Assembly (NCBI RefSeq): GCF_017832355.1
Contig: NZ_JAFIBY010000001.1
Location: 1,612,001-1,676,000, forward strand
DNA from: Serratia sp. PL17
GTDB lineage: Bacteria; Pseudomonadota; Gammaproteobacteria; Enterobacterales; Enterobacteriaceae
Length of the DNA stretch: 64,000 nucleotides
Direction of reading: 5' to 3'
The notes beneath the pieces were generated by a model, which was given only the letters and a program-made list of their open reading frames with translations, did not search any database and had not been told where the DNA came from. Position 1 is the stretch's first letter; the number at the start of each line of letters is the position of its first letter. Below, piece by piece: positions 39,488-52,493 of this stretch. A program made the translations under genes and the position numbers.

Positions 39488-39889
39488 ATGAAAATAATCG
39501 ATGTCGTCGCTGCCATCATTGAAAAGAATGGCAAAATTTTACTGGCACAGCGTGATGCCAACAGCGATCAGGCCGGCCTGTGGGAATTTCCAGGCGGCAA
39601 AGTTGAACAAGGTGAAAGCCAACCACAAGCATTAGCGCGTGAACTGGACGAAGAGTTGGGGATTGTGGCCAGCGTCGGCAACTACGTAGCCAGCAATCAA
39701 TGGCAACAGGACGAACGAGTGATTACGTTGCATGCCTGGCGTATTGCGGCATTCAGTGGCGAATTACAAAACCGTTGCCATTCCGACTTTGTGTGGTTAA
39801 CGCCGGAGCAGGCATTTGACTATCCCCTGGCTCCGGCCGACGTGCCGTTACTTACCGCGTATATAGCTGCACTCGCCTCAGAGGCCTGA
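39488..39889 (+). CDS. nudG: CTP pyrophosphohydrolase NudG (NUDIX)
   Basis: 133 residues from the ATG at 39488. The Nudix box is GGKVEQGESQPQALARELDEELGI, with its REL-EE-L pattern intact. NudG removes oxidised or methylated pyrimidine nucleotides (5-methyl-dCTP, 8-oxo-dGTP, 2-hydroxy-dATP). It is 45 bases after xthA, so both repair genes may share a transcript. Confidence 0.93.
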   Translation: MKIIDVVAAIIEKNGKILLAQRDANSDQAGLWEFPGGKVEQGESQPQALARELDEELGIVASVGNYVASNQWQQDERVITLHAWRIAAFSGELQNRCHSDFVWLTPEQAFDYPLAPADVPLLTAYIAALASEA

Positions 39890-39907
39890 GCCACTAAGGT
39901 TACCGCG

Positions 39908-40201
39908 TCACTTTTTCAAACGCACCCAGATCAGGGGATTGGTGCCAACCACGTTGGGATCACGAATGCACTGTAGCGCTTCTCCTTCCACCTTGAGAAT
40001 CGCCCCTTCCGAATAGTTTTGATTCTGATAAATGCAACAACGGCTGCAGGGTTGCGCAGCCGGTTGAGCCGCGGCGCTCTTCGCCGTGCCCCAGATTTCC
40101 GGTGATACCGGCACAACAACATCCACATCACCACGATGGGCCGTCGCTGCGGCAGAAAATAGCAGTATGCCCGTCGCCAGCATCACTAACCTGTGATTCA
40201 T
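39908..40201 (-). CDS. ynjH: DUF1496 periplasmic protein YnjH
   Basis: 97 residues with signal peptide [21 protein letters not shown]. The DUF1496 domain has [27 protein letters not shown], with a CxxCC motif and a further cysteine. Function unknown. Overlaps the end of topB by four bases, hence translationally coupled as last gene of the sel operon. Confidence 0.92.
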   Translation of the reverse strand: MNHRLVMLATGILLFSAAATAHRGDVDVVVPVSPEIWGTAKSAAAQPAAQPCSRCCIYQNQNYSEGAILKVEGEALQCIRDPNVVGTNPLIWVRLKK

Positions 40202-42123
40202 TCACTTTTCTCCCGCGCCTTACCAGCGCTTTTTTTACGTTTCTTCGCCCCGGAGGAAGGTGACGGCGGCAACCCGCGAAACGCCATACTCGCCCGGCTC
40301 TGCTTGGCCTGATAAATCAGATCCTGCAAAGTACCTACCAGAGGTTGCATAAAGTCCTGATAGCGACAGGATTTCTCACTGATTTGCGTCAGTGTCGCCT
40401 CCCAATTAGCCGTCATATCGGGGCGGGCGGCAATATCCGGTAACGAATGGATCAAGGCTCGACCCGTTTCGCTAGAATGAATATAACGCCCCTTCTTATA
40501 CAAAAACGCACGCTTGAACAGTAACTCAATGATTCCCGCACGCGTGGCCTCGGTTCCTAAACCATCGGTCGCTCGCAGGATTTTCTTTAGCGCTTTATCC
40601 TGAACAAAGCGCGCAATACCCGTCATGGCGGAAAGCAGGCTGGCGTCGGTGAACGGCCTTGGTGGCTGGGTCTGACGCTCAACCACCTCACCGCGTTCAC
40701 ACAAGAGTTCGTCATCTTTCGCCACCACCGGCAATGGTGCGCCTTCGTTTTCTTCATCACGCTCTTTACTGCCCAACAGGGTCCGCCACCCGGCCTCTGC
40801 CAGAAAACGGGCTTTGGCAATAAACTTGCCCCCAGCGATATCCAGCTCAATCACGCACTTGCGGAACATGGCGTCCGGGCAGAATTGCATCAAATATTGA
40901 CGCGCAACCAACCCATAAACATTCATTTCATCCTGACTGAGATTCACTTTACTGGCACGAGCGGTAGGAATAATGGCATGGTGCGCATCCACCTTCTTGT
41001 CGTCCCAACAACGGTTACGGCGATCGCTGTCGATCACCGGCTGTGGGTAAAGATCGGGTTGATGAACGCTGATGGCATTTAAGACCGAATGACGTCCGGC
41101 GAAATGCTCTTCCGGGAGATAACGACAATCGGAACGTGGGTAGGTGATCAACTTATGGGTTTCATACAAACGCTGACACACATCCAGCACCTGCTGGGCG
41201 CTCAGGTTAAAGCGCTTGGAGGCTTCAATCTGTAAGGTCGACAGAGAAAATGGCAACGGCGCAGTATCTGATTCCCGTTTATCATTATAGGACGTAACCA
41301 GCGCCGGCTGGCCTTCAATACGTTTGAGCACGTGCTCTGCCAATGGCCGGTGCAGCAAGCGCCCCTCTTCATCCTGATAAGGCTCACAGGATTCACTGGG
41401 TTGCCAGAGAGCGACAAAGCGCTCCTCTTTTGGCGTCACTATGTGCGCTTTAACTTCGAAGAAGTCTTTCGACACAAAGTTTTCAATCTCTTCATCACGC
41501 CGTACCACTAGCCCCAGTACCGGCGTTTGCACGCGGCCAACAGACAACACGCCATCATAACCGGCATTGCGTCCCAGAATAGTGTAGGCACGGGTCATAT
41601 TGATGCCATACAGCCAATCAGCACGCGAGCGAGCCAATGCGGAAACGCATAGAGGGATAAAGTCGCGGTTATCACGCAGCCGTTCAATCGCGCGCTCTAC
41701 CGCTTGCGGGTTGAGATCGTTAATCAGGCAACGGCGGACACTTTGACGTTTTTCCGGCGTCAGTGACAAATAGTCCAGCACTTCGTCCACCAGCAATTGG
41801 CCCTCGCGATCGGGGTCACCAGCATGCACGACTTCATCGGCGTCCTGTAACAGCTTTTTAATGGCATTAAGCTGTTTGCTCACCGAAGGCCGTGGCTGCA
41901 ATTGCCACTTCTCAGGAATAATCGGCAGATCCGCCAGCGACCAACGCGCATAACGGCTGTCATAGGCATCCGGTTGCGCTTGTTCTAATAAATGGCCCAC
42001 GCACCAGGTGACCACATCGTTGTTACCGCAAGCGATAAATCCATCGCCACGGCGATGTGGCTTAGGAAGAACGTCGGCAATGGCGCGCGCCAAACTCGGT
42101 TTTTCGGCAATAAACAGTCGCAT
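40198..42123 (-). CDS. topB: DNA topoisomerase III
   Basis: 641 residues. Toprim domain at the N-terminus ([20 protein letters not shown]), active-site tyrosine in [20 protein letters not shown], the [21 protein letters not shown] block, and a basic C-terminal tail ([14 protein letters not shown]). Type IA enzyme that decatenates replicating DNA and resolves recombination intermediates with RecQ. The start codon abuts the selU stop. Confidence 0.97.
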   Translation of the reverse strand: MRLFIAEKPSLARAIADVLPKPHRRGDGFIACGNNDVVTWCVGHLLEQAQPDAYDSRYARWSLADLPIIPEKWQLQPRPSVSKQLNAIKKLLQDADEVVHAGDPDREGQLLVDEVLDYLSLTPEKRQSVRRCLINDLNPQAVERAIERLRDNRDFIPLCVSALARSRADWLYGINMTRAYTILGRNAGYDGVLSVGRVQTPVLGLVVRRDEEIENFVSKDFFEVKAHIVTPKEERFVALWQPSESCEPYQDEEGRLLHRPLAEHVLKRIEGQPALVTSYNDKRESDTAPLPFSLSTLQIEASKRFNLSAQQVLDVCQRLYETHKLITYPRSDCRYLPEEHFAGRHSVLNAISVHQPDLYPQPVIDSDRRNRCWDDKKVDAHHAIIPTARASKVNLSQDEMNVYGLVARQYLMQFCPDAMFRKCVIELDIAGGKFIAKARFLAEAGWRTLLGSKERDEENEGAPLPVVAKDDELLCERGEVVERQTQPPRPFTDASLLSAMTGIARFVQDKALKKILRATDGLGTEATRAGIIELLFKRAFLYKKGRYIHSSETGRALIHSLPDIAARPDMTANWEATLTQISEKSCRYQDFMQPLVGTLQDLIYQAKQSRASMAFRGLPPSPSSGAKKRKKSAGKAREKSE

Positions 42124-43241
42124 TATTCACCGTTATTCTGGCTGTACGTCATCAGGAAATCTCTTACTTCAGCATAATTCCCGCGGAACACAATTCGTTG
42201 GGATTTTTTTTCCAATTGATAGTGATACATCGGATCGTAGTAGTGCTGCAACAGAGACACCAGCCACTCCTGATGCCCGTCACTATTCCCGCTGGCATGC
42301 TGGCACTGTAATGCCCATTCCAGGCGCTGTGTCAGCAGTTGGAAACGTTCCATTCCCAAGCGGCGGCGAATGGCAAACAGACCGTGATGCAGATACTCAC
42401 CGTATTTCTGCCAACCCAGCTCTGGGCCATAAGCCTGTTCAAATTCGAGGCGCATACGGTCAATGTATTCGTGCTGCAACCGTGCCAATCGCACGTCAAA
42501 GGGATCGTCTATCACCGCCACTGGGGCTTGCTGCATGCGGTTGAAGATGGGTAATGGCACATTATTGCTGCCAATAATACGCCCTTCATCTTCCAGCACC
42601 CAACGGCGGCAGCCACCATGCTGTTTTTTCAGCAACAACACAGCCAGACGATTCTCAAAATCAATCTGAGCGCTTTGATCCACGAGCGTTCGGCCAAAAG
42701 ATGAACCGCGGTGATGAGCAGCCCCTTCCAGATCGACCCCATCGGCCAGTTCATTGATTAACTGCGTTTTACCGCTGCCGGTATTGCCGCCGATTAACAC
42801 CATCGGTAATTCGGCGCTCTGTTCCAACGTGGTGAGCAAGAAATGCCGCAATGCTTTGTAGCCACCGATAATGCGTGGGTAGTCAACACCGACCTCACGC
42901 AGCCACTGCTGCACCAACTGTGAACGCAAACCGCCCCGGAAACAGTAAATATATCCTTCTGGCCGTTGAGCGCATTGTGCTACCCATGCTGCTGTCCGTT
43001 GCTCACGTAGCCTGCCGTTAACCAGGCGGTAGCCCAATGCAATAGCAGCCTGCTGCCCCTGCTGCTTGTAACAGGTGCCAACCGCCTGCCGTTCTTCATC
43101 GTTCATTAGCGGCAGATTGATTGCATTGGCGAACGCGCCCTGCTGAAACTCAACGGGCGCGCGCACATCTATCAGCGGGATATCGTGTAAAAAAATACGG
43201 CGATAGTCTTGGGTATCCACCCGCACTGGCGTTACGGACAC
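42123..43241 (-). CDS. selU: tRNA 2-selenouridine synthase
   Basis: 372 residues (also named mnmH or ybbB). N-terminal rhodanese domain with the catalytic cysteine in [12 protein letters not shown] (Cys100) and a C-terminal P-loop domain (GGNTGSGKT, 151-159). It geranylates and then selenates 2-thiouridine at the wobble position of tRNA Lys, Glu and Gln with selenophosphate. Its position directly after selD, sharing one base with the selD stop, fits supply of selenophosphate. In E. coli the two genes are unlinked. Confidence 0.95.
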   Translation of the reverse strand: MSVTPVRVDTQDYRRIFLHDIPLIDVRAPVEFQQGAFANAINLPLMNDEERQAVGTCYKQQGQQAAIALGYRLVNGRLREQRTAAWVAQCAQRPEGYIYCFRGGLRSQLVQQWLREVGVDYPRIIGGYKALRHFLLTTLEQSAELPMVLIGGNTGSGKTQLINELADGVDLEGAAHHRGSSFGRTLVDQSAQIDFENRLAVLLLKKQHGGCRRWVLEDEGRIIGSNNVPLPIFNRMQQAPVAVIDDPFDVRLARLQHEYIDRMRLEFEQAYGPELGWQKYGEYLHHGLFAIRRRLGMERFQLLTQRLEWALQCQHASGNSDGHQEWLVSLLQHYYDPMYHYQLEKKSQRIVFRGNYAEVRDFLMTYSQNNGE

Positions 43242-44284
43242 TACACGACCTCTATCAACGGCTTAGCCGGCACTGCCGCATGCAGTTCACCAATTGCCTG
43301 GAGTTGAATGCCATGACGTTCGGCAATGGCCAACACCTGCTGTTCTGCCTCGGGCAGCACAGCCAATAACAAACCACCAGAGGTTTGCGGATCGCACAGT
43401 AGCTGTCGTTGCAAATCGGTCATTTCACCGACCAGATGGCCGTAACTGTCAAAGTTACGCCCCGTGCCCCCCGGCACGCACCCTTCGGCAATATAATGCT
43501 CGATATCCGGCAACTTCGGCACGTGATCAAACCATACCGTCGCCTGCAGGCCAGAGCCCTGGCAAACCTCGCTCAGGTGGCCCAGCAGGCCGAAACCGGT
43601 GACATCCGTCATCGCCGTCACACCCTCAACGTCGGCAAAATCCGCGCCGGGTTTGTTCAACTGGCACATCACTTCGGTTGCCAAACCTGCATGTTCAGGA
43701 CGCAGTTTGCTTTTCTTCTCGGCCGTGGTCAGCACGCCAATGCCCAGCGGCTTGGTCAGGAATAGTTTGGATCCCGCTTGAGCGGCACTGTTTTTTTTCA
43801 CCCGTTCAGTATTCACTATACCGGTGACCGCCAGGCCAAAAATGGGCTCAGGGGCATCAATAGAATGGCCGCCAGCCAGCGCAATACCCGCCTGTTGGCA
43901 AGCATAACGCCCACCGTCGATCACCTGTTGTGCCACTTCCGGCGGCAGCGTAGCAATCGGCCAGCCAAGAATAGCAATCGCCATGATGGGTTTACCGCCC
44001 ATAGCATAGACGTCGCTGATCGCATTCGTCGCGGCGATACGGCCAAAATCAAACGGGCTATCGACGATTGGCATAAAAAAGTCGGTGGTGCTGATAATGC
44101 CGACACCGTTACCAATGTCATACACCGCTGCATCGTCACGAGTTTCATTGCCAACCAACAAACTCGGATCGACAAATTTCTCCCGCTCACTGTGCAGAAT
44201 AGTTTCGAGAACTTTCGGTGAGATTTTACAACCACAGCCAGCGCCATGGCTGTACTGGGTTAAACGGATCGCTGGCGATGACAT
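43241..44284 (-). CDS. selD: Selenophosphate synthase
   Basis: 347 residues from the ATG at 44284, exactly the E. coli length; the longer frame to 44314 was rejected. The catalytic Cys17 and Lys20 lie in [16 protein letters not shown]; Cys (not selenocysteine) is used. [11 protein letters not shown] and the [10 protein letters not shown] motif belong to the AIRS/PurM fold. It produces selenophosphate from selenide and ATP. First of the selD-selU-topB-ynjH operon. Confidence 0.97.
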   Translation of the reverse strand: MSSPAIRLTQYSHGAGCGCKISPKVLETILHSEREKFVDPSLLVGNETRDDAAVYDIGNGVGIISTTDFFMPIVDSPFDFGRIAATNAISDVYAMGGKPIMAIAILGWPIATLPPEVAQQVIDGGRYACQQAGIALAGGHSIDAPEPIFGLAVTGIVNTERVKKNSAAQAGSKLFLTKPLGIGVLTTAEKKSKLRPEHAGLATEVMCQLNKPGADFADVEGVTAMTDVTGFGLLGHLSEVCQGSGLQATVWFDHVPKLPDIEHYIAEGCVPGGTGRNFDSYGHLVGEMTDLQRQLLCDPQTSGGLLLAVLPEAEQQVLAIAERHGIQLQAIGELHAAVPAKPLIEVV

Positions 44285-44439
44285 ATACCACTCCCTTCGG
44301 TTAACGGCATTCAAGATATCATAGGGTAGCGCTTGCCGACGGGATTGGTAAGAGCAGGTTGTCGATAACCGAACAGCCTGCTCAGAAACAACACAGAATG
44401 GCGGGATTTAGTGCATTTTTTCCGCAGTCCGTACGGGGC

Positions 44440-44991
44440 TCAGAAATAGCTGACGAACGGGGTGCTGTCTGGGGCGACCACTTTGGTGGACGCTTTTAGC
44501 TGAGGAGTGCCTAAATACAGGAAACCGACAATTTCGTCCTGTTCGCGGCAACCAAAGGCGTCACGAACCAAAGGATGTTCAGTCCAGGCACCGGTGCGCC
44601 AGATACCGTTAAAACCTTGGGCCAATGCTGCCATTTGCATAGCCTGGACCGCACAACCGGCGGAGACAACCTGCTCCCAACGCGGAACCTTGGTTTCTTC
44701 GGTACAATGCGCTACCACGGTAATGATCAGCGGAGCGCGGAACGGCGCCTTAGTCGCTTTCTCTATGGCCGCATCATCCATTTCATCCTGTTTTGCAGCA
44801 GCTTGTAACAATTGGCTAAAGCGCTCCAGCCCCTGGTCTTCGATCATCACAAAACGCCAGGGTTGCAAAGCACCGTGGTCAGGCGCCCGCAGGCCCGCGT
44901 TGATGATATTCTGACGAACCTCACCGGCAGGCGCAGGGGCCGCAAGGCGCGACGCAGAACGGCGATTCAGTAAAAGATCCAGTGCATCCAT
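44440..44991 (-). CDS. ydjA: Nitroreductase-family protein YdjA
   Basis: 183 residues, the E. coli YdjA length. FMN-binding [15 protein letters not shown] near the N-terminus and the [20 protein letters not shown] block; the family's short form lacks the extra helix of NfsB. It binds FMN as a dimer and reduces nitro compounds weakly; the physiological substrate is unknown. Single gene divergent from sppA. Confidence 0.93.
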   Translation of the reverse strand: MDALDLLLNRRSASRLAAPAPAGEVRQNIINAGLRAPDHGALQPWRFVMIEDQGLERFSQLLQAAAKQDEMDDAAIEKATKAPFRAPLIITVVAHCTEETKVPRWEQVVSAGCAVQAMQMAALAQGFNGIWRTGAWTEHPLVRDAFGCREQDEIVGFLYLGTPQLKASTKVVAPDSTPFVSYF

Positions 44992-45151
44992 CGTAAACTC
45001 CTGATAACAATTTTCATTACGATCACGTTAACATAGCTAAACGGCGAGTGACAGTCTCGGCATTCCCCTCTGTGACCCACGATTTAAAGCTGACATTTCC
45101 TCGCCCGCTCATTAGGATAGCGGAACATTCTCGACTCTTGTTGGAGAGCAC

Positions 45152-47008
45152 ATGCGCACATTGTGGCAAATCATTGCCGGCGTTTTTAGGTGGACATGGC
45201 GTCTGCTGAACTTTATCAGGGAACTTATCCTCAATCTGTTCCTGGTGTTACTGATCTTGGTGGGGGTGGGCATTTATTTGTCGTTCCAAAGCTCAACCAC
45301 GTCAACAGTCCCTACTCGCGGGGCATTACTGGTGGATCTGAGCGGCGTGGTCGTTGACCAACCCTCAATGAACAATAAAGTGCGCCAATGGGGCCGCGAA
45401 CTGCTGGGCGCCTCAAGCAACCGCCTGCAGGAAAACTCCCTGTTTGACGTGGTTGATAGCATCCGTAAAGCCAAAGACGATAAAAACATTACCGGCATGG
45501 TATTGCAGTTGAATGACTTTGCCGGCGCCGATCAGCCTTCGCTGCAGTACATTGGCAAAGCGCTGCGTGAGTTCCGTGACAGCGGCAAACCGATCTTTGC
45601 CATCGGTGACAGCTATAACCAGACACAATATTATCTGGCCAGCTACGCCAACAAAGTTTACCTGTCGCCGCAGGGTGCGGTCGATCTGCACGGTTTTGCA
45701 ACCAACAACCTTTACTACAAGTCGTTGCTGGAAAAACTCAAGGTCACAACCAACATCTTCCGCGTTGGGACGTATAAATCCGCCGTTGAGCCTTTGATCC
45801 GTGATGACATGTCACCGGCAGCTCGAGAAGCTGACAGCCGGTGGATTGGTGGCCTATGGCAAAACTATCTGGAGACAGTAGCGGCTAACCGTCAGATCAC
45901 GGCGCAACAGCTGTTCCCAGGCGCTGCGGGCGTATTAAGTGGATTGCAGGCTGCCGGGGGGGACACCGCCAAGTATGCGCTGGACAACAAACTGGTTGAT
46001 GAACTGGCATCACGAACCGTCATCGAAAATCAACTGATCAAGACCTTCGGTTGGGACAAACAGGCGAATGATTTCAACGCCACCAGCATCTATGACTATC
46101 AGCCGAAGCCTACGCCAGATCAGGGCGGCAAAATTGCCGTGATCTTTGCCAATGGCGCAATCATGGACGGCCCACAAACTCCGGGCTCCGTTGGGGGTGA
46201 TACCACCGCCGCAGAACTGCGTCAGGCACGACTTGATCCGGCAATCAAAGCCGTGATTTTCCGCGTCAATAGCCCAGGTGGCAGTGTCAGTGCGTCTGAA
46301 GTTATTCGCTCCGAATTGGCTGCTGTGCGTGCCGCTGGCAAACCTGTCGTGGTCTCCATGGGCGGCATGGCAGCCTCAGGCGGCTATTGGGTCTCTACAC
46401 CGGCGGACTACATCATCGCCAGTCCGAGCACCCTCACCGGCTCCATTGGCATCTTCGGGGTGATTAACACCTACGAGCAGACGTTGGACAGTATCGGCGT
46501 ACATACCGACGGCGTGGCAACCTCCCCGCTGGCCGATCTGGCCGTCACCAAGGCGCTGCCGCCTGAGTTCTCGCAGATGATGCAATTGAACATCGAAAAA
46601 GGTTATCAAAACTTTATCGATCTGGTCGCCAAGTCCCGCAAAATGACACCGCAGCAGGTTGATCAGATTGCTCAGGGTCACGTGTGGCTGGGCAGCGATG
46701 CCAAGGCCAATGGCCTGGTCGATCAGTTGGGCGACTTCGACGACGCAGTGAAGAAAGCCGCCGAGTTGGCGCAATTGAAACAGTGGCAGCTTAACTGGTT
46801 TGTTGATACCCCAAGCCTGACCGATATGGTCCTCAGCCAGTTTGGTGTGTCTATTCACGCCATGCTGCCGGCGGCTATCCAGTCAATGCTACCCGCCCCG
46901 CTGGCGTCAGTCGCCATGGCGGTCAAAGAACAACCAGGTTTGTTCAATAATCTGAACGATCCGCAAAATCGCTATGCTATCTGTTTGACCTGCGGAGAAG
47001 TCCGCTAA
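45152..47008 (+). CDS. sppA: Signal peptide peptidase SppA (protease IV)
   Basis: 618 residues, as in E. coli. One N-terminal membrane anchor (about 24-45), then two tandem S49 domains in the periplasm. The catalytic dyad is Lys209 ([11 protein letters not shown]) from the N-domain and Ser409 ([10 protein letters not shown]) from the C-domain, at the same residue numbers as E. coli. It degrades cleaved signal peptides in the inner membrane. A strong terminator follows. Confidence 0.97.
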   Translation: MRTLWQIIAGVFRWTWRLLNFIRELILNLFLVLLILVGVGIYLSFQSSTTSTVPTRGALLVDLSGVVVDQPSMNNKVRQWGRELLGASSNRLQENSLFDVVDSIRKAKDDKNITGMVLQLNDFAGADQPSLQYIGKALREFRDSGKPIFAIGDSYNQTQYYLASYANKVYLSPQGAVDLHGFATNNLYYKSLLEKLKVTTNIFRVGTYKSAVEPLIRDDMSPAAREADSRWIGGLWQNYLETVAANRQITAQQLFPGAAGVLSGLQAAGGDTAKYALDNKLVDELASRTVIENQLIKTFGWDKQANDFNATSIYDYQPKPTPDQGGKIAVIFANGAIMDGPQTPGSVGGDTTAAELRQARLDPAIKAVIFRVNSPGGSVSASEVIRSELAAVRAAGKPVVVSMGGMAASGGYWVSTPADYIIASPSTLTGSIGIFGVINTYEQTLDSIGVHTDGVATSPLADLAVTKALPPEFSQMMQLNIEKGYQNFIDLVAKSRKMTPQQVDQIAQGHVWLGSDAKANGLVDQLGDFDDAVKKAAELAQLKQWQLNWFVDTPSLTDMVLSQFGVSIHAMLPAAIQSMLPAPLASVAMAVKEQPGLFNNLNDPQNRYAICLTCGEVR

Positions 47009-47021
47009 CAAATTAATCCTC

Positions 47022-47048
47022 AGCCCGGCACCCGCCGGGCTTTTTTTC
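47022..47048 (+). terminator. sppA terminator
   Basis: AGCCCGGC-ACCC-GCCGGGCT followed by TTTTTT, 13 bases after the stop and before ansA. Confidence 0.9.
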
Positions 47049-47101
47049 TGCGCTTATCCCCCTATAATTCAGCCCATCTAATTTCTGTTAAAACCAAGAC
47101 T

Positions 47102-48118
<1,017 letters not shown>

Positions 48119-48141
48119 CCATTCCGCACCACGGAGTAGAA

Positions 48142-48774
48142 ATGAAAACAGCCCTGTTGCTTATTGATTTGCAAAACGACTTTTGTCCCGGCGGCGCACT
48201 GGCGGTGACAGAAGGCGATGCCGTGATCACGGTCGCCAATCAGGCCATGATGGCCTGTAGCGCACGCGGTGAGCCAGTGATCGCCAGCCAGGATTGGCAC
48301 CCCGCCAATCATCGTAGCTTCGCGGTCAACGCCAATGCAGAGGTGGGAACCCTGGGTGAGCTCGACGGTTTACCTCAGGTCTGGTGGCCGGTGCACTGCG
48401 TGCAGCAAAGCCAGGGTGCCGAGTTTCACCCACAGCTAGAGCAGCAGCGCATCAGCACCGTGTTCCGCAAAGGCCAAAGTACAGATATCGACAGCTACAG
48501 TGCTTTTTTCGACAACGGCCACCGTTCACACACTGAACTGGACGCGTGGTTGAAAGCACAGAATGTCACTCACCTTGCCATCATGGGATTAGCAACTGAC
48601 TACTGTGTGAAATTTAGCGTACTGGATGCATTAGCGCTGGGGTATCAAACATCGGTAATTATCGACGGTTGCCGCGGTGTCAATTTGCAGCCAGACGACA
48701 GCCAGAAAGCCCTTCAGGCCATGCAACAGGCTGGCGCTCAAATCGTGACGCTGTCACAGTTTATTGCACAATGA
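48142..48774 (+). CDS. pncA: Nicotinamidase
   Basis: 210 residues of the isochorismatase fold. Catalytic triad Asp in LLLIDLQNDFCPGGALAV (about 5-22), Lys near 111 in FRKGQS, Cys in GLATDYCVKFSVLDA. Metal-binding DWHPANHRSF is present. It deaminates nicotinamide to nicotinate for NAD salvage. Confidence 0.96.
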   Translation: MKTALLLIDLQNDFCPGGALAVTEGDAVITVANQAMMACSARGEPVIASQDWHPANHRSFAVNANAEVGTLGELDGLPQVWWPVHCVQQSQGAEFHPQLEQQRISTVFRKGQSTDIDSYSAFFDNGHRSHTELDAWLKAQNVTHLAIMGLATDYCVKFSVLDALALGYQTSVIIDGCRGVNLQPDDSQKALQAMQQAGAQIVTLSQFIAQ

Positions 48775-48781
48775 TATAAAC

Positions 48782-48798
48782 GGGCGTGAAACACGCCC
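48782..48798 (+). terminator. pncA hairpin
   Basis: GGGCGTG-AAA-CACGCCC right after the pncA stop. The T-tract (ATCTCC) is poor, so it may be a weak or Rho-aided terminator. Confidence 0.55.
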
Positions 48799-48956
48799 AT
48801 CTCCACTCCGCTAGAAACCTCGACGCCGCTCACATTCCAACCATTCTCATGTGATTACATCTTGTTCGTATCCAGCGCTTTTGCTGTTATGACCACTGAT
48901 GCATTGCATCAATGAGTTATACGCATCCGGGGCCCTTTGAGCCCGGCTTTATGTTA

Positions 48957-48990
48957 CCGCCTCAGGCGGTTTCGGTCGGCCTTGTCGACC
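48957..48990 (+). promoter_or_regulatory. Two hairpins in the leader of the chitinase gene
   Basis: CCGCC-TCA-GGCGG (48957-48969) and GGTCG-GCCTTGT-CGACC (48974-48990) end one base before the ribosome-binding site AAAGGAG at 48991. Their position right at the Shine-Dalgarno sequence could restrict or protect ribosome entry; no tested function is known. Confidence 0.45.
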
Positions 48991-49002
48991 AAAGGAGATT
49001 AC

Positions 49003-50283
49003 ATGGCTTTAACCCGTAAACTGCTGCCTTTGCTGGTAGCGGTACAGCTTGGTATGGCTGGAACCAGCATGGCTCACGCGGCCTCTTATCTGTCCGTTGG
49101 TTATTTCAACGGTGGGGGTGACGTTACCGCCGGCCCTGGCGGCGATATCAATAAGCTGGACGTCACACAAATCACCCACCTCAATTACTCTTTCGGCCTG
49201 ATCTATAACGACGAGAAGCAGGAAACCCACCCGGCACTAAAAGACCCTGCTCGTCTGCACCAAATTTATCTGTCACCCAAGGTGATGGCCGATCTGCAAT
49301 TGCTGCCCGTTCTGCGTAAGCAAAACCCTGAACTGAAAGTGCTGCTGTCCGTTGGTGGCTGGGGCGCCCGCGGGTTCTCCGGTGCCGCAGCAACACCTGA
49401 AAGCCGCGCCGTTTTTATCCGTTCGGTGCAACAGATCATTAAACAGTACCAACTGGACGGCATCGATCTCGACTGGGAATACCCGGTTAACGGTGCCTGG
49501 GGACTGGTCGAAAGCCAGCCGGCGGATCGCGCTAATTTTACCCTGTTGTTAGGGGAGCTGCGTAAGGCGCTGGATAACGGCAAATTGCTGACCATCGCCG
49601 TCGGCGCCAATGTGAAAAGCCCACAAGAGTGGGTCGATGTTAAGGGCATTGCACCCTATCTCGACTATATCAACCTGATGACCTATGACATGGCGTACGG
49701 CACTCAATACTTCAACGCCAACCTGTATGATTCCAAACAGTGGCCAACCGTCGCGGCTGCCGATCGTTACAGCGCCAATTTTGTCGTGGATAACTATTTG
49801 GCAGCAGGGTTGAAGCCCGCGCAATTAAACCTGGGGATTGGTTTCTATGGCCGGGTGCCAAAACGGGCGACCGAACCGGGTATAGATTGGGACAAACCAG
49901 ACGCAGCTAAAAACCCTGTCACCCAGCCCTATTTCACTGCACGTGAAACTGCCGTGTTCAAATCCATGGGATTGGACCTCACCAAGGACAGTTACTTTAA
50001 ATACAACGATATCGTCAGCAAACTGTTAAACGATCCGCAGCGGCGCTTCACCGCCCATTGGGACAGCGACGCTCAGGTACCTTATCTGACGATGAAATCT
50101 GCCGAAGGCAAGCCGCTGTTTGCCATTTCGTATGAGAACCCACGCTCGGTTGAGCTCAAAGCGGACTACATCAAAAGCAAAGGACTCGGTGGCGCCATGT
50201 TCTGGGAATACGGCGCGGATGACAATAACCGGTTGGCGCATCAATTGGCGGAATCATTGGGGATTAACAACGGGAAACGCTAA
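49003..50283 (+). CDS. chiD: Secreted GH18 chitinase, ChiD type
   Basis: 426 residues from the ATG at 49003, behind AAAGGAG; the frame is open to 48937. Signal peptide MALTRKLLPLLVAVQ...AHA, then a single GH18 catalytic barrel. The family motif DGIDLDWE sits at 152-159 with catalytic Glu159, and KVLLSVGGWG is the second GH18 signature. No chitin-binding domain. A 13-residue insertion NGGGDVTAGPGGD (36-48) near the first strand is the feature reported for S. proteamaculans ChiD, where it narrows the cleft and goes with strong transglycosylation; the published numbering (Glu153, loop 30-42), as I recall it, agrees with a six-residue offset. It lies between housekeeping genes and is probably a Serratia-specific addition. 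Confidence 0.88.
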   Translation: MALTRKLLPLLVAVQLGMAGTSMAHAASYLSVGYFNGGGDVTAGPGGDINKLDVTQITHLNYSFGLIYNDEKQETHPALKDPARLHQIYLSPKVMADLQLLPVLRKQNPELKVLLSVGGWGARGFSGAAATPESRAVFIRSVQQIIKQYQLDGIDLDWEYPVNGAWGLVESQPADRANFTLLLGELRKALDNGKLLTIAVGANVKSPQEWVDVKGIAPYLDYINLMTYDMAYGTQYFNANLYDSKQWPTVAAADRYSANFVVDNYLAAGLKPAQLNLGIGFYGRVPKRATEPGIDWDKPDAAKNPVTQPYFTARETAVFKSMGLDLTKDSYFKYNDIVSKLLNDPQRRFTAHWDSDAQVPYLTMKSAEGKPLFAISYENPRSVELKADYIKSKGLGGAMFWEYGADDNNRLAHQLAESLGINNGKR

Positions 50284-50285
50284 AT

Positions 50286-50315
50286 CAACGGGGCGATGGC
50301 AGCATCGCCCCGTTG
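50286..50315. terminator. Bidirectional hairpin chitinase / yeaC
   Basis: A perfect 13-bp stem CAACGGGGCGATG / CATCGCCCCGTTG with loop GCAG just after the chitinase stop and before the yeaC stop. T-tracts are short, but the stem is very stable. Confidence 0.7.
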
Positions 50316-50321
50316 TCAGAT

Positions 50322-50594
50322 TCACTGTGGTTTTAACTTCACCAGCGGTTCAGCAATGAACTGCTGTTTCAGTTCTTGCTTACTCTTCATCACTATCTGG
50401 CCATCAGTGCCGATGCTCATATGCTGAGGATCCGTATTGTGCAATGACTGCCACAGCATCACCGCCTGCAGGCTATTTTCTTTTTGTTCCGGGGTCAACG
50501 CGACGCCATCCGGCCATTTACCTAACTCAACAGCCAATACCAGGCGTTGATAGATTTCCGGCGTCATGGCGGCAATCAAGTCTTTCACGTCCAT
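50322..50594 (-). CDS. yeaC: DUF1315 protein YeaC
   Basis: 90 residues, close to E. coli YeaC, with DVKDLIAAMTPEIYQRLVLAVELGKWPDG and the acidic-to-basic C-terminal half ending EPLVKLKP. Cytoplasmic, function unknown. It follows msrB in the same direction as in E. coli. Confidence 0.93.
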   Translation of the reverse strand: MDVKDLIAAMTPEIYQRLVLAVELGKWPDGVALTPEQKENSLQAVMLWQSLHNTDPQHMSIGTDGQIVMKSKQELKQQFIAEPLVKLKPQ

Positions 50595-50657
50595 CAGAGC
50601 ATTTCCTCACTCGTGGAAGAATAATTAGCTGAATCGATTTTTCTAACGGAATAATCG

Positions 50658-51071
50658 TTAGCCTGCCGTTTTTTCGCCGTTCTCGCCGTCAGTAAAGCTC
50701 AGCGACGCGGAATTAACGCAAAAACGCTCGCCGGTCGGTTGCGGGCCATCCGGGAAAACATGCCCTAAATGTGCGTCGCAGTGACCACAGCGAATTTCAA
50801 CACGGTGCATATTGTGTGTATTATCATCAAGATAACGAATAGCATCGTCAGATACTGGCTCATAGAAGCTTGGCCAGCCACAACCGGAGTCATACTTGCT
50901 GTCGGAGTAGAACAGCGGTTGGTTACAGCACAGACAATGGTACACGCCCTCGCGTTTGTTGTGCAGTAATTTACCGGAATACGGAGCCTCGGTACCACGC
51001 TCTTGCGTCACATAACGTTGGATTTCATTCAGTTCCGTGCCCGGATGGTCAGGGGTTGTCTCTTTAGCCAT
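50658..51071 (-). CDS. msrB: Methionine-(R)-sulfoxide reductase MsrB
   Basis: 137 residues from the ATG at 51071; the frame open to 51128 adds a hydrophobic run unlike the family. Two zinc CxxC pairs (CLCC and CGHC) and the catalytic cysteine in [25 protein letters not shown] is the signature. It repairs the R isomer of methionine sulfoxide with thioredoxin. Divergent from gapA. Confidence 0.96.
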   Translation of the reverse strand: MAKETTPDHPGTELNEIQRYVTQERGTEAPYSGKLLHNKREGVYHCLCCNQPLFYSDSKYDSGCGWPSFYEPVSDDAIRYLDDNTHNMHRVEIRCGHCDAHLGHVFPDGPQPTGERFCVNSASLSFTDGENGEKTAG

Positions 51072-52415
<1,344 letters not shown>

Positions 52416-52438
52416 TGGATTGATGTTAAGTGATGATG

Positions 52439-52465
52439 AGGGCGACATTTGTGTCGCCCTTTTTT
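52439..52465 (+). terminator. gapA terminator
   Basis: AGGGCGACA-TTTG-TGTCGCCCT followed by TTTTTT. It ends 28 bases before the yeaD start, so yeaD probably relies on readthrough or on a promoter within these bases. Confidence 0.92.
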
Positions 52466-52493
52466 GTTTCTACGGCGAACAAAAGGCAATCTG

